Origin: Dendrophyllia cribrosa
Lineage: Eukaryota; Cnidaria; Anthozoa; Scleractinia; Dendrophylliidae
DNA length: 64,000 nucleotides
NCBI GenBank assembly: GCA_024195265.1
Contig: JAJLRJ010000007.1
Location: forward strand, 5,662,058-5,726,057
Reading direction: 5' to 3'
Below the pieces are notes generated by a model that saw only the letters and a list, made by a program, of their open reading frames with translations, ran no database searches and was not told the origin of the DNA. The translations under genes were made by a program, and so were the position numbers. Shown piece by piece: positions 1-13,600 of the stretch. Position 1 is the stretch's first letter, and every line of letters starts with the position of its first letter.

Positions 1-51
1 GATGCGTATCAGTACCTTGAGGTAATTAAATTTATCCTATTCCAAGCCAAT

Positions 52-120
52 GATCACTGTGGCCGAATGGCGTAAAGCGCGGACTGTTGGCCGAAAGGTC
101 CCAGGTTCTAGTTTCGTTCT
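52..120 (+). repeat. tRNA-like SINE head or tRNA pseudogene remnant
   Basis: A perfect RNA polymerase III A-box match (TGGCCGAATGG, about 67) is followed by a degenerate B box (GGTTCTAGTTT), with the spacing of a Ser/Leu-type tRNA. No acceptor-stem pairing is evident, so a functional tRNA is unlikely. The rest of 1-750 shows nothing recognisable; it is AT-rich with short poly-T runs. Confidence 0.35.
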
Positions 121-835
121 TGCCGTTTTATTTTTTTAATTTTTTTTCTTTCTTCTTCAGACTGAACATTATGAAAGTGATGTACTGTATTTTTCTTTTT
201 GCGTTTGTCAAAAATCCTTACGTTTAATTTAAAAAAAAATATGGAACCGTGTCAGTGTGAAAACATGAGCTTACCGCAATATTGCGTTACGCGTTAGTGT
301 TTCTTATTCACGGGTTGGCTCTTGGGAGCCTTTGATTCCATTTCTTTCTTGCCTAAAATTCGTTTTAATTTGTGTCATGTAAAATGTCTTCGTTTCAGCT
401 GTCAAGCAACAAACCGTCTTGTTAAACACTTACAGATCTGTCCAAAGAATTGAGCAAAATATTCAGACTGGTAACGTTAACTTTAATTCGACAATCATCT
501 TTTGCTCGATTATACCGCGAAAACGAAGCATCTAGCGGATTGTTTGTTGTAAATAAGCTAGAATTTTATTCCGCTAAGATAAACTCAAGTGCTATAATAA
601 GCTTTAGATTGCAATTTGCTGCTCTTCACTTATTATATACGAAGAGATTTCTCTCGATACTTTGACGAGTTTGTTTATATTTTAATAAAAGATTTAATTC
701 TTACACTAAATCCTTGCAAAGTGAATAATATTGAAGTCGTCGCCGCTAATTTCCCTTTCGTAAACGGTTGATGCCATTTTTAACGGTCGATGCCATTATT
801 AGCAAACGGTCGATGCCATTTTTAACGGTCGATGC

Positions 836-1805
836 AAAGGAGGATTTTTCAGGTATCCCATGATGCAACGCGAATGAACTATATTGTCAACTGAAATTGC
901 GTGACCAGTCATTTGCATGGAGTTGCTCGAAGCGAGCGCATCGTCCACTGCGTAGATTTTAGCAGTCAAACATATATCACATCGTCCAATCTGGCTTGTT
1001 GTAGGTTCCTAACGGTATTTAGTACACGTTTGCTTCCCCAAATAGTAAAGAGAGCGGCGACTTCGTCTATTTCTGAACACAGACAAATTGAAAGGCATCG
1101 ATGACAATTAAGACTTCGATTTCCGGCAGATGAAGAACGTATTGCCATCTTCCCGGCATATCACTTGTAAAAACATAAACATCAAGCGTGCTTCGAAGCG
1201 AAGGAAAGTGTCAAATGATCATATAATTTGACCAAACTCATATAACGAAGCTGCAATTGCACTAAATACGATATTTCCTTCGACTGTAAAAACCAAAGCC
1301 ATGAAAGAATCTACGCGATCGAAGCGAATTTCAACAACGTTTTGGCGCCGATTTTGACCAAAATTCAACGGTCATAAATTCTTACAAAACGTGGGGACTT
1401 TAGGGGACCTTGTATTGCATTTAAAAGAGTCACTCTCCAGGCACTATCAGGCGTAATTATATGCTAATGTCCCCAGGATTAAAAACGAAACATGTCAAAA
1501 CAGATCAAGGGTTAAAACACAACAAAGAAACGAAGCGGATCAGCCATGCATGCCACTCGAAACAAAGACAAATATTGCGATACATAGGCAAACAGGCTCG
1601 GATCAAATGATATCTAAGTAAAGTTTAATGTACATAGAAACCAAATAACGATTTGATTCACCTTTTATCGCATTGGAAACGAAGAAAACGTCTCGCGAAG
1701 ATCAGTAAAATTTCACCACATGTACTCGCCATCGCAGGCAATTTGACGCATTTGGATCGATAATTACGCGCTTAGCATCATGGGATACCTGAAAAATCCT
1801 CCTTT
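836..1805. mobile_element. 970-bp TIR element nested in the foldback arm
   Basis: A perfect 31-bp terminal inverted repeat (836-866 and 1775-1805, starting AAAGGAGGATTTTTC) bounds the element. The 9-bp direct repeat GGTCGATGC flanks it (827-835 and 1806-1814), as expected for a target-site duplication. The TIR could be extended by one base (C...G), which leaves a 7-bp duplication, so the superfamily is uncertain; 9 bp would suit Mutator-like elements. The interior has no long reading frame and no recognised domain. Removing it restores continuity of the older foldback arm. Confidence 0.8.
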
Positions 1806-2059
1806 GGTCGATGCCATCATTAGCATTCATTAGTAACCAAGCCTTTTTGTAATGGTCGATGCTATTTCTCTCTAGTTTATGCCTGGATTGGGACGAAAAT
1901 AGGCTATCATTATTAGATAAAATTGGGCCTAGGTAAAGCGATTATTAGATCTAAGCTAGATTAACGGTTAGGTAAGATTTAGGGTTAGGGTGACCCGTTA
2001 TTGATATATATTAAGAAAAGCATCTTTTATAATTAAATTTTTCTTGGGTTTGCCGGATC

Positions 2060-2125
2060 AACCCAGTGGTCTAGTGGTAAGAGAGAGATGTTAGCATGCA
2101 GAGGTTCCGGGTTCGATTCCAGGTA
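2060..2125 (+). repeat. tRNA-like sequence in left foldback arm
   Basis: Perfect A box (TGGTCTAGTGG, 2067-2077) and B box (GGTTCGATTCC, 2110-2120) at tRNA spacing. The anticodon-loop region TTAGCAT resembles tRNA-Ala(AGC), but the acceptor stem is lost. It is probably a tRNA-derived SINE head or promoter captured by the foldback element. Confidence 0.6.
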
Positions 2126-2402
2126 ATTATATTCCATTTTTCTTTTTCTGATAGAAAAAATAATTCTAAAATTGGTGAAAATTTTTCTAAGTGTCGCTAA
2201 AATGGCAACGACCGTTTACGAAAGGGAAATGCGCGTCGTCGCCGCCGTCTGAATGAACTCGGTGCTGAATATTTAAATTTGGCGGGAAGCGACGGCGACG
2301 TCGGTTCCAGTTTACCTCTGCAAGTCAAGTCGCCGTCGCAATTTTCCCTTTCGTAGACAAGCGATGCCATTTTAGAAAAAGAAAAATGCAATTAATTATC
2401 TA

Positions 2403-2468
2403 GAATCGAACCCGGAGCCTCTGCATGCTAACATCCATACTTCACCACTAGACCACTGGGTTGATCGG
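2403..2468 (-). repeat. tRNA-like sequence in right foldback arm
   Basis: Inverted counterpart of the tRNA-like sequence in the left arm. It keeps the same A box and most of the B box on the opposite strand, with small differences in the D-arm to anticodon region. The two would be transcribed away from the flanks, towards each other. Confidence 0.55.
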
Positions 2469-2752
2469 GCAAACCCACGAAAAATTTAAATATAAAAGAT
2501 GCTTTTCTTAATGATACATCTATAACCCTAACCCTATCCTAGATCTAACCTAATCGCGAATCTAGCTTAGGTCTAATAATCGCTTTACCTAAACCCAGTT
2601 TTATCTAATAATGGATTATGATAGCCTACTTTCCTCCCAATCCAGGCATAAACTATAGAGAAATGGCATCGACCATTACAAAAGGCTTGGTTACAAATGA
2701 ATGTTAATGATGGCATCAACCGTTAAAAATGGCATCGCTTGTTTACGAAAGG

Positions 2753-3640
2753 GTAGCCTGCGTAGCAAGCATTCCCGTACGAACGAATTTTTCCGCATTC
2801 TGGCCGCGCGAAAATTGGGGCGGAAGGAAAAAATCGGAGGACGGGGGTGGGAGTGGGGAGATGAGGGAACGCTTGCCTGCAAACCCCACGATTTTGAAAA
2901 ACGCCCACCTATTTGTCACGGTTGATTTCGTTCGCTGATTGACAGCTTGTCAACAAATTAGCCAATTACAGATTACCGGATGTAGAATCTTACTTCCTTT
3001 AAAAAATGAAACGCTTCGTAAACGGTTGAAAAGATTCATGGAATTAATAAACCTTCTTGCCATTTCAAAACAATGCCGACTTAAATTAGGAGACATATCC
3101 ATATATTTGCTTGCCTTGACTTATTGAATCCACCACCGGTTAACAGAGCCGGTGAAATAATTCCCGCTAATAAAATATAACACAACAGCTACTCAGCTCA
3201 ACGCGACTGTACTGCTGTGTTTTGTTTACGGTTATATTATTTCTAGTTCAAAATCGATCTTCGCATTCCTCACTATTTTCTGACTTTTCTATGGTACGAG
3301 CACTAATCATTCAGCTTCATTTCATCTTATATTTTGCTGTGACCAAAATAAAACTCGAATCGGTCCACAAATCAGACAAATGCAAATAGATCTTCCCACA
3401 AACGACACGCCACTTGGAGCTTGCCGGAATTCAACGCCAATTCAATGTCAATCAAGGCTACCACGCCGATCCAATCAGACGCTCCGTTGTTGGGCCAACG
3501 GGTTCTTCAAAATCGTGAGGTTTGCCTGCAAGCGTTCCCTCATCTCCCCACTCCCACCCCCGTCCTCCGATTTTTTGCTCTCGCCCCAATTTTCGCGCGG
3601 CCAGAATGCGGAAAAATTCTATGCTTGCTACGCAGGCTAA
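2753..3640. repeat. Inverted repeat pair, ~150-bp arms, ~590-bp spacer
   Basis: The sequence at 2753-2910 (GTAGCCTGCGTAGC..., with a GGGGTGGGAGTGGGGAG purine tract) recurs as its reverse complement at about 3499-3640 with few changes. It abuts the end of the preceding foldback and shares the GAAAGGG junction motif, so the two may be parts of one compound element. Several short overlapping reading frames here are mirror images of one another and are not genes. Confidence 0.65.
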
Positions 3641-3660
3641 CGAAAGGGAAATCGCCGTCG

Positions 3661-5620
3661 CCGTCGTCCCCGAAAACGTCTGTTGCTTAAGTTCTCTATT
3701 CAACTTTGAGAAACTTGTGTACCACCATAAACAATCCAACGGAAAATCGTTTGCTACCGCTGTACTAGTGAAAGATTAAAGTTTCAAATGAGGAACGTTT
3801 TATCGAAATCGGAGTTGTCATAGCAACGTAATGGCGTCATCTCCCATTTTACATAAGGCCGAATTTTTTTTGTCATCTACTGAAGGGATAATTTTGGAAA
3901 ACGCTTTCTGCATGTCCAACCTGAAATACTTCTCTTGAAAGCGTTTTCGAGAAAATTTCGGGTGAAGTTTTAAGGTGTTAAAATACAACAAAAACAAAAC
4001 AATTTTGAACACAAAACACTTCATTGCTTTATTTTAAGTGTTATATGAATTCATGATGTACTGAAATTTACAATTCCACGGCGATTCGAGACAACGGAGA
4101 CGCATAATGAAGCAACAAGCTCAGCTCGGTAATTTCCTAAGTTGGCGCTAAAACTTGACAGCCTTAGAATGTTTCAATGAATTTGAAACTTGGAGATTGT
4201 ATTAAATATTAATAAACTCCATGAGGATCTGAAACATTTTGTCTATCGTTTTTTAATTCGTGACCATTTCAATAATTGTAGGGTTAATTTTTGATATAAA
4301 AGCGAAATAACACTCCAGAGCAGTTCATATTCAAGCCAATGTTTTTAAAACAAATGGAACGATTTCCCTAAGATTTTTTTTTTTTTTTTTTTTTGTTTTC
4401 TACTCAGGGTATACAAAATGTAATATTACATTTGTATAACTGCAATTGCTGTAATCGATATTAAAACAAAGTTTTAATATCCACTTTTTAGAATATTCTT
4501 AGGATTTAATTTAAATTTAGCATTTTATTAGATTTTAATACAGTAAAAAAGCAACATATAAGGCTGCATAGAAGGGGGTCTCGATAATGCAGCATAAATT
4601 AAAGGACAACAAACAATAGAAACGAGACAACAGTTCAATAAAGATAGACAGCGGTAACCCTTTTGATTTTATTACTGGATACTTAATAATAATAATGAGG
4701 TATTGCCAATACAAAGCTATAATAAACGAAAAGGGCCGGGTTTTGTTTGCGCTGCTATGCTAAGCAGCATTAGAGATAACAAAGATCAGACAGTAGTTCA
4801 ATAAAAGACAGTAAACTGCGATTACATTGATTGGCTTTAACTTCATGGAAGCTGAGTGATAATTATTTGGAAAAACTGCTGATTTCCCTGAGATTTTCAC
4901 TCAAGGTATTTGGATGGCTTAAAATTCATTTACGATTAAAATATTATTTCATCAGGTCTTGTAGACATAATTTTAAAGAAAATTTCAAAATTGTTTTGTT
5001 TTTGTTACAGTTGAACCTCTCTAATATGGACACCGAAGGGACAGAGCAAAGTGTCCGTCTCCACTGAAAGTTTAAAGGTGACTCGCTCGAAATGCAAAAT
5101 GCACTCATCTGTGACCTGGATGCAATTTCCCAATGGCAAACTTTTGGTCATATAATTTCTTTGATTTTTACATTATTGCAATAATTATTTTTGTATCTCC
5201 TAGTTGAATAAAGCATGGATTAATAAATATGAACCGATTTTCTTCGAAATAAATACAGGAGCTAAAATCTGGATTTGCGCAAACTCCTCCTTTTTATATT
5301 GAGGCTCTCCTAGAAAAAAATTGGTCCGTTTTATTTGGCTCAAAATTTGCGAATCGACTTCCTTTCATATAGTCTAGAATGTGGCCAAGTTACAAAAAGA
5401 TTGTCGGAACAGAAACGCTGCAACAGAAATGCCGTCAACTTAAGAGCTTATTTCCACCCGAGGTGAAATAAATATTCATTTCACCTCGAAAAATAAAATT
5501 ACATGGACACTCAACACCTAGAATATGTTGTATAGGCATGCGTTATACCTTACAGCAAGTTCCATTGCGAATGCTACAAAGCATTAAAATTTACTGACTC
5601 GGTCTTTAGACCAACACCAT
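3661..5620. other. Intergenic, no gene recognised
   Basis: AT-rich DNA with short chance reading frames only. It contains a poly-T run at about 4374-4394. A fragment at about 5010-5075 (around CTAATATGGACACC and AGTGTCCGTC) resembles the termini of pogo/Tigger-like DNA transposons, judged from memory of such repeats. Nothing else was identified. Confidence 0.5.
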
Positions 5621-7489
5621 GGCGAAAACGCTCGTATTTTGCCAAACGTATTGCGACGATAATATGATATGGTCTAGAAAAAGATCCTTTATTAAATTCT
5701 CACACTTGGTCTCCTTTTCAGAGGACATAAAATGCGTTAATTAAATGTAATCTGTTGTTCTTTTCCGAGTTGAAAAGACAATTGGAAGGTAATATTTATT
5801 TCATATTTGACGTTATGAAGTATGTGAAAACTGTAGTTATTTAGTAAGTTGTTTCGGAAGATCAGTCATATTTTGCCAAACCTATTGTGATTTTTTATAA
5901 TATGATATGGTCTAGAAAAAGTTCCTTTATTAAATTCTCCTCACTATAGTACTATTTGTTATATTCAGAGCCGCACCTTCATTAGCATGCACCCTAACCC
6001 CCCTCCTCCTTCCTCGCCCCGTACAGTTCTCCTCTCCCCGTCTGTATTACTCCTTGTCTTCAGTTTTCAAACAGTATTTTTGCAACTGTTTATCTGTTTA
6101 TCTGACTTAAATTCATATTCACTCTTGCTCCCCTTTTCACAGGACATAAAATACGTTAATTAAATGTAATCTTTTGTTATTTTCAGAGGATAGGAAAAAA
6201 ATGGCAGGTAACAAATATTTCATATTTGACGTTTTGAAGTATCTGTATACTGTAGTTATTTAGTAAGTTCTTCCGGAAGATTACTCGTATTTTGCCAAAC
6301 TTATTGCGACGATAACATGATATGGTCTAGAAAAAGTTCTTTCAGGTTACATTCTTCTCACTATAGTACTTTTTGTTATATTCAGAAGGGAACCTTCATA
6401 AGCGCACACCCTAACCCTAACGCAGCAACCACCCCTCGCCTCCGCACCATCCCCTTCTCCTCTCCCCTTCTGTATTGTTCCTGCTCTTCAGTTTTGTATA
6501 TCTGACTTACTATACCAAGGTAAAGTTTTTATAAGTTTCGATATAATATATTTATTTTTTAACGCGTGGTATAGAAGCGGGCCGGAGCGTGTCCATATCT
6601 GGAGAGTCAAAGAAAAGGGTATTATTGATGCTCTGTAACATTGCTAAGACTTTATGACATGTTATCCAAGCTGCGTTCTAGCTCTTTAAAGTGTCCCCTA
6701 CAAGCCAAAAATAAACTTTGAGAAAATATCGCTTTGTCCAATTTCGCGAATCATATTAGTTTTGATATAATAATTCATTAGGTTTTGATATATAATATAT
6801 TTATTTATAAACGCGTGGTATAGAAGCGCCCATACTTACGCCTATCCCTAGTCTCAATCTCTATATTCACACTTGGTCCCCTTTTCAGAGGACATTAAAT
6901 GCGTTATTAAATGTAATCTTTTGTTCTTTTCAGAGTTGAAAAGACTATCGGAAGGTAATATTTATTTCATATTTGACGTTATGAAGTATGTGAAAACTGT
7001 AGTTATTTAGTAAGTTGTTTCGGAAGATCAGATTATTGTGACGATAACATGATATGGTCTAGAAAAAGTTCTTTCAGGTTACATTCTTCTCACTATAGTA
7101 CTTTTTGTTATATTCAGAACGGAACCTTCATAAGCGCACACCCTAACCCTAACGCAGCAACCACCCCTCGCCCCCGCACCATCCCCTTCTCCTCTCCCCT
7201 TCTGTATTGTTCCTGCTCTTCAGTTTTGTATATCTGACTTACTATACCAAGGTAAAGTTTTTATAAGTTTCGATATAATATATTTATTTTTTAACGCGTG
7301 GTATAGAAGCGGGCCGGAGCGTGTCCATATCTGGAGAGTCAAAGAAAAGGGTATTATTGATGCTCTGTAACATTGCTAAGACTTTATGACATGTTATCCA
7401 AGCTGCGTTGTAGCTCTTTAAAGTGTCCCCTACAAGCCAAAAATAAACTTTGAGAAAATATCGCTTTGTCCAATTTCGCGAATCACTCG

Positions 7490-7660
7490 TTATCAATTAT
7501 TTTCCTTTTCGATGAAAGATCATTCTGAATATTTTATTTTGAGAGTTATGTGTTACTAACTATCCGATACTTATGACATTTCTTTACATAGTGGACTTTA
7601 TTAGTAAATAACCAAGGTATTGGCAACTGACCCTCTAACCTTCGCGGGAAGGCAATATGC
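7490..7660 (+). repeat. L-type specific segment (first copy)
   Basis: This segment distinguishes the 849-bp units from the 733-bp units. Equivalent copies begin near 9069, 12115 and 14430. It runs from TCGTTATCAATTATTTTCC to the GCGGGAAGGCAATA motif just before GCGCCCATACTTACG. The copies are nearly identical, which points to recent homogenisation by unequal exchange. Confidence 0.85.
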
Positions 7661-10600
7661 GCCCATACTTACGCCTATCCCTAGTCTCACTCTCAATATT
7701 CACTCTTGCTCCCCTTTTTAGAGGACATAAAATGCGTTAATTAAATGTAATCTTTCGTTCTTTTCAGAGGATAGGAAAAAAATGGAAGATAACAATTATT
7801 TCATATTTGACGTTTTGAAGTATCTGTATACTGTAGTTATTTAGAAAGTTATTCCTGAAGATTACTCGTATTTTGCCAAACATATTGCGACGATAATATG
7901 ATATGGTCTAGAAAAAGTTCCTTCAGGTTAAATTCTTCTCACTATAGTACTATTTGTTATATTCAGAACGGAACCTTCATAAGCGCACACCCTAACCCTA
8001 ACGCAGCCACCACCCCTCGCCCCCGCACCATCCCCTTCTCCTCTCCCCTTCTGTATTGTTCCTGCTCTTCAGTTTTGTATATCTGACTTACTATACCAAG
8101 GTAAAGTTTTTATAAGTTTCGATATAATATATTTATTTTTTAACGCGTGGTATAGAAGCGGGCCGGAGCGTGTCCATATCTGGAGAGTCAAAGAAAAGGG
8201 TATTATTGATCCTCTGTAACATTGATAAGACTTCATGACATGTTATCCAAGCTGCGTTGTAGCTCTTTAAAGTGCCCCCTACAAGCCAAAAATAAACTTT
8301 GAGAAAACATCACTTAGTGCAATGTCGCGAATCATATTAGTTTTGATATAATAATTCATTAGGTTTTGATATATAATATATTTATTTATAAACGCGTGGT
8401 ATAGAAGCGCCCATACTTACGCCTATCCCTAGTCTCAATCTCTATATTCACACTTGGTCCCCTTTTCGGAGGACATTAAATGCGTTAATTAAATGTAATC
8501 TTTTGTTCTTTTCAGAGTTGAAAAGACTAAAGGAAGGTAATATTTATTTCATATTTGACGTTATGAAGTATGTGAAAACTGTAGTTATTTAGTAAGTTGT
8601 TTCGGAAGATCAGATTATTGTGACGATAACATGATATGGTCTAGAAAAAGTTCTTTCAGGTTACATTCTTCTCACTATAGTACTTTTTCTTATATTCAGA
8701 ACGGAACCTTCATAAGCGCACACCCTAACCCTAACGCAGCAACCACCCCTCGCCCCCGCACCATCCCCTTCTCCTCTCCCCTTCTGTATTGTTCCTGCTC
8801 TTCAGTTTTGTATATCTGACTTACTATACCAAGGTAAAGTTTTTATAAGTTTCGATATAATATATTTATTTTTTAACGCGTGGTATAGAAGCGGGCCGGA
8901 GCGTGTCCATATCTGGAGAGTCAAAGAAAAGGGTATTATTGATGCTCTGTAACATTGCTAAGACTTTATGACATGTTATCCAAGCTGCGTTGTAGCTCTT
9001 TAAAGTGTCCCCTACAAGCCAAAAATAAACTTTGAGAAAATATCGCTTTGTCCAATTTCGCGAATCACTCGTTATCAATTATTTTCCTTTTCGATGAAAG
9101 ATCATTCTGAATATTTTATTTTGAGAGTTATGTGTTACTAACTATCCGATACTTATGACATTTCTTTACATAGTGGACTTTATTAGTAAATAACCAAGGT
9201 ATTGGCAACTGACCCTCTAACCTTCGCGGGAAGGCAATAAGCGCCCATACTTACGCCTATCCCTAGTCTCACTCTCAATATTCACTCTTACTCCCCTTTG
9301 TAGAGGACATAAAATGCGTTAATTAAATGTAATCTTTCGTTCTTTTCAGAGGATAGGAAATACATGGAAGGTAACAATTATTTCATATTTGACGTTTTGA
9401 AGTATCTGTATACTGTAGTTATTTAGAAAGTTATTCCTGAAGATTACTCGTATTTTGCCAAACATATTGCGACGATAATATGATATGGTCTAGAAAAAGT
9501 TCCTTCAGGTTAAATTCTTCTCACTATAGTACTATTTGTTATATTCAGAACGGAACCTTCATAAGCGCACACCCTAACCCTAACGCAGCCACCACCCCTC
9601 GCCCCCGCACCATCCCCTTCTCCTCTCCCCTTCTGTATTGTTCCTGCTCTTCAGTTTTGTATATCTGACTTACTATACCAAGGTAAAGTTTTTATAAGTT
9701 TCGATATAATATATTTATTTTTTAACGCGTGGTATAGAAGCGGGCCGGAGCGTGTCCATATCTGGAGACTCAAAGAAAAGGGTATTATTGATCCTCTGTA
9801 ACATTGATAAGACTTTATGACATGTTATCCAAGCTGCGTTGTAGCTCTTTAAAGTGCCCCCTACAACCCAAAAATAAACTTTGAGAAAACATCACTTAGT
9901 GCAATGTCGCGAATCATATTAGTTTTGATATAATAATTCATTAGGTTTTGATATATAATATATTTATTTATAAACGCGTGGTATAGAAGCGCCCATACTT
10001 ACGCCTATCCCTAGTCTCAATCTCTATATTCACACTTGGTCCCCTTTTCAGAGGACATTAAATGCGTTAATTAAATGTAATCTTTTGTTCTTTTCAGAGA
10101 TTAAAAGACCAATGGAAGGTAATATTTATTTCATATTTGACGTTATGAAGTATGTGAAAACTGTAGTTATTTAGTAAGTTGTTTCGGAAGATCAGATTAT
10201 TGTGACGATAACATGATATGGTCTAGAAAAAGTTCTTTCAGGTTACATTCTTCTCACTATAGTACTTTTTGTTATATTCAGAACGGAACCTTCATAAGCG
10301 CACACCCTAACCCTAACGCAGCAACCACCCCTCGCCCCCGCACCATCCCCTTCTCCTCTCCCCTTCTGTATTGTTCCTGCTCTTCAGTTTTATATCTGAC
10401 TTACTATACCAAGGTAAAGTTTTTATAAGTTTCGATATAATATATTTATTTTTTAACGCGTGGTATAGAAGCGGGCTGGAGCGTGTCCATATCTGGAGAG
10501 TCAAAGAAAAGGGTATTATTGATCCTCTGTAACATTGATAAGACTTTATGACATGTTATCCAAGCTGCGTTGTAGCTCTTTAAAGTGTCCCCTACAAGCC

Positions 10601-13600
10601 AAAAATAAACTTTGAGAAAACATCACTTAGTGCAATGTCGCGAATCATATTAGTTTTGATATAATAATTCATTAGGTTTTGATATATAATATATTTATTT
10701 ATAAACGCGTGGTATAGAAGCGCCCATACTTACGCCTATCCCTAGTCTCAATCTCTATATTCACACTTGGTCCCCTTTTCAGAGGACATTAAATGCGTTA
10801 ATTAAATGTAATCTTTTGTTCTTTTCAGAGTTGAGAAGACTATCGGAAGGTAATATTTATTTCATATTTGACGTTATGAAGTATGTGAAAACTGTAGTTA
10901 TTTAGTAAGTTGTTTCGGAAGATCAGATTATTGTGACGATAACATGATATGGTCTAGTAAAAGTTCTTTCAGGTTACATTCTTCTCACTATAGTACTTTT
11001 TGTTATATTCAGAACGGAACCTTCATAAGCTCACACCCTAACCCTAACGCAGCAACCACCCCTCGCCCCCGCACCATCCCCTTCTCCTCTCCCCTTCTGT
11101 ATTGTTCCTGCTCTTCAGTTTTGTATATCTGACTTACTATACCAAGGTAAAGTTTTTATAAGTTTCGATATAATATATTTATTTTTTAACGCGTGGTATA
11201 GAAGCGGGCTGGAGCGTGTCCATATCTGGAGAGTCAAAGAAAAGGGTATTATTGATCCTCTGTAACATTGATAAGACTTTATGACATGTTATCCAAGCTG
11301 CGTTGTAGCTCTTTAAAGTGTCCCCTACAAGCCAAAAATAAACTTTGAGAAAACATCACTTAGTGCAATGTCGCGAATCACATTAGTTTTGATATAATAA
11401 TTCATTAGGTTTTGATATATAATATATTTATTTATAAACGCGTGGTATAGAAGCGCCCATACTTACGCCTATCGATAGTCTCAATCTCTATATTCACACT
11501 TGGTCCCCTTTTCAGAGGACATTAAATGCGTTAATTAATTGTAATCTTTTGTTCTTTTCAGAGTTGAGAAGACCATCGGAAGGTAATATTTATTTCATAT
11601 TTGACGTTATGAAGTATGTGAAAACTGTAGTTATTTAGTAAGTTGTTTCGGAAGATCAGATTATTATGACGATAACATGATATGGTCTAGAAAAAGTTCT
11701 TTCAGGTTACATTCTTCTCACTATAGTACTTTTTGTTATATTCAGAACGGAACCTTCATAAGCGCACACCCTAACCCTAACGCAGCAACCACCCCTCGCC
11801 CCCGCACCATCCCCTTCTCCTCTCCCCTTCTGTATTGTTCCTGCTCTTCAGTTTTGTATATCTGACTTACTATACCAAGGTAAAGTTTTTATAAGTTTCG
11901 ATATAATATATTTATTTTTTAACGCGTGGTATAGAAGCGGGCCGGAGCGTGTCCATATCTGGAGAGTCAAAGAAAAGGGTATTATTGATCCTCTGTAACA
12001 TTGATAAGACTTTATGTCATGTTATCCAAGCTGCGTTGTAGCTCTTTAAAGTGTCCCCTACAAGCCAAAAATAAACTTTGAGAAAATATCGCTTTGTCCA
12101 ATTTCGCGAATCACTCGTTATCAATTATTTTCCTTTTCGATGAAAGATCATTCTGAATATTTTATTTTGAGAGTTATGTGTTACTAACTATCCGATACTT
12201 ATGACATTTCTTTACATAGTGGACTTTATTAGTAAATAACCAAGGTATTGGCAACTGACCCTCTAACCTTCGCGGGAAGGCAATAAGCGCCCATACTTAC
12301 GCCTATCCCTAGTCTCACTCTCAATATTCACTCTTGCTCCCCTTTTTAGAGGACATAAAATGCGTTAATTAAATGTAATCTTTCGTTCTTTTCAGAGGAT
12401 AGGAAAAAAATGGAAGATAACAATTATTTCATATTTGACGTTTTGAAGTATCTGTATACTGTAGTTATTTAGAAAGTTATTCCTGAAGATTACTCGTATT
12501 TTGCCAAACATATTGCGACGATAATATGGTATGGTCTAGAAAAAGTTCCTTGAGGTTAAATTCTTCTCACTATAGTACTATTTGTTATATTCAGAACGGA
12601 ACCTTCATAAGCGCACACCCTAACCCTAACGCAGCCACCACCCCTCGCCCCCGCACCATCCCCTTCTCCTCTCCCCTTCTGTATTGTTCCTGCTCTTCAG
12701 TTTTGTATATCTGACTTACTATACCAAGGTAAAGTTTTTATAAGTTTCGATATAATATATTTATTTTTTAACGCGTGGTATAGAAGCGGGCCGGAGCGTG
12801 TCCATATCTGGAGAGTCAAAGAAAAGGGTATTATTGATCCTCTGTAACATTGATAAGACTTTATGACATGTTATCCAAGCTGCGTTGTAGCTCTTTAAAG
12901 TGCCCCCTACACGCCAAAAATAAACTTTGAGAAAACATCACTTAGTGCAATGTCGCGAATCATATTAGTTTTGATATAATAATTCATTCGGTTTTGATAT
13001 ATAATATATTTATTTATAAACGCGTGGTATAGAAGCGCCCATACTTACGCCTATCCCTAGTCTCAATCTCTATATTCACACTTGGTCCCCTTTTCAGAGG
13101 ACATTAAATGCGTTAATTAAATGTAATCTTTTGTTCTTTTTAGAGTTGAAAAGACTATCGGAAGGTAATATTTATTTCATATTTGACGTTATGAAGTATG
13201 TGAAAACTGTAGTTATTTAGTAAGTTGTTTCGGAAGATCAGATTATTGTGACGATAACATGATATGGTCTAGAAAAAGTTCTTTCAGGTTACATTCTTCT
13301 CACTATAGTACTTTTTGTTATATTCAGAACGGAACCTTCATAAGCGCACACCCTAACCCTAACGCAGCAACCACCCCTCGCCCCCGCACCATCCCCTTCT
13401 CCTCTCCCCTTCTGTATTGTTCCTGCTCTTCAGTTTTGTATATCTGACTTACTATACCAAGGTAAAGTTTTTATAAGTTTCGATATAATATATTTATTTT
13501 TTAACGCGTGGTATAGAAGCGGGCTGGAGCGTGTCCATATCTGGAGAGTCAAAGAAAAGGGTATTATTGATCCTCTGTAACATTGATAAGACTTTATGAC

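Larger units (their letters stand above)
752..2753. mobile_element. Foldback element with long inverted arms (interrupted)
   Basis: The left arm (752-835 plus 1806-2130) is the reverse complement of the right arm (about 2395-2753), folding around a GC-rich centre near 2260. Both outer ends carry the motif CCCTTTCGTAAAC or its complement, and the arms carry repeated GGTCGATGCCATTTTTAACG blocks. Each arm also holds a tRNA-like sequence and a CCCTAACCCTA-type telomere-like motif (about 1979-1993 and 2521-2535). The left arm is split by a separate 970-bp insertion. No transposase reading frame is visible, so this looks non-autonomous; its superfamily is not recognised. Confidence 0.7.
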
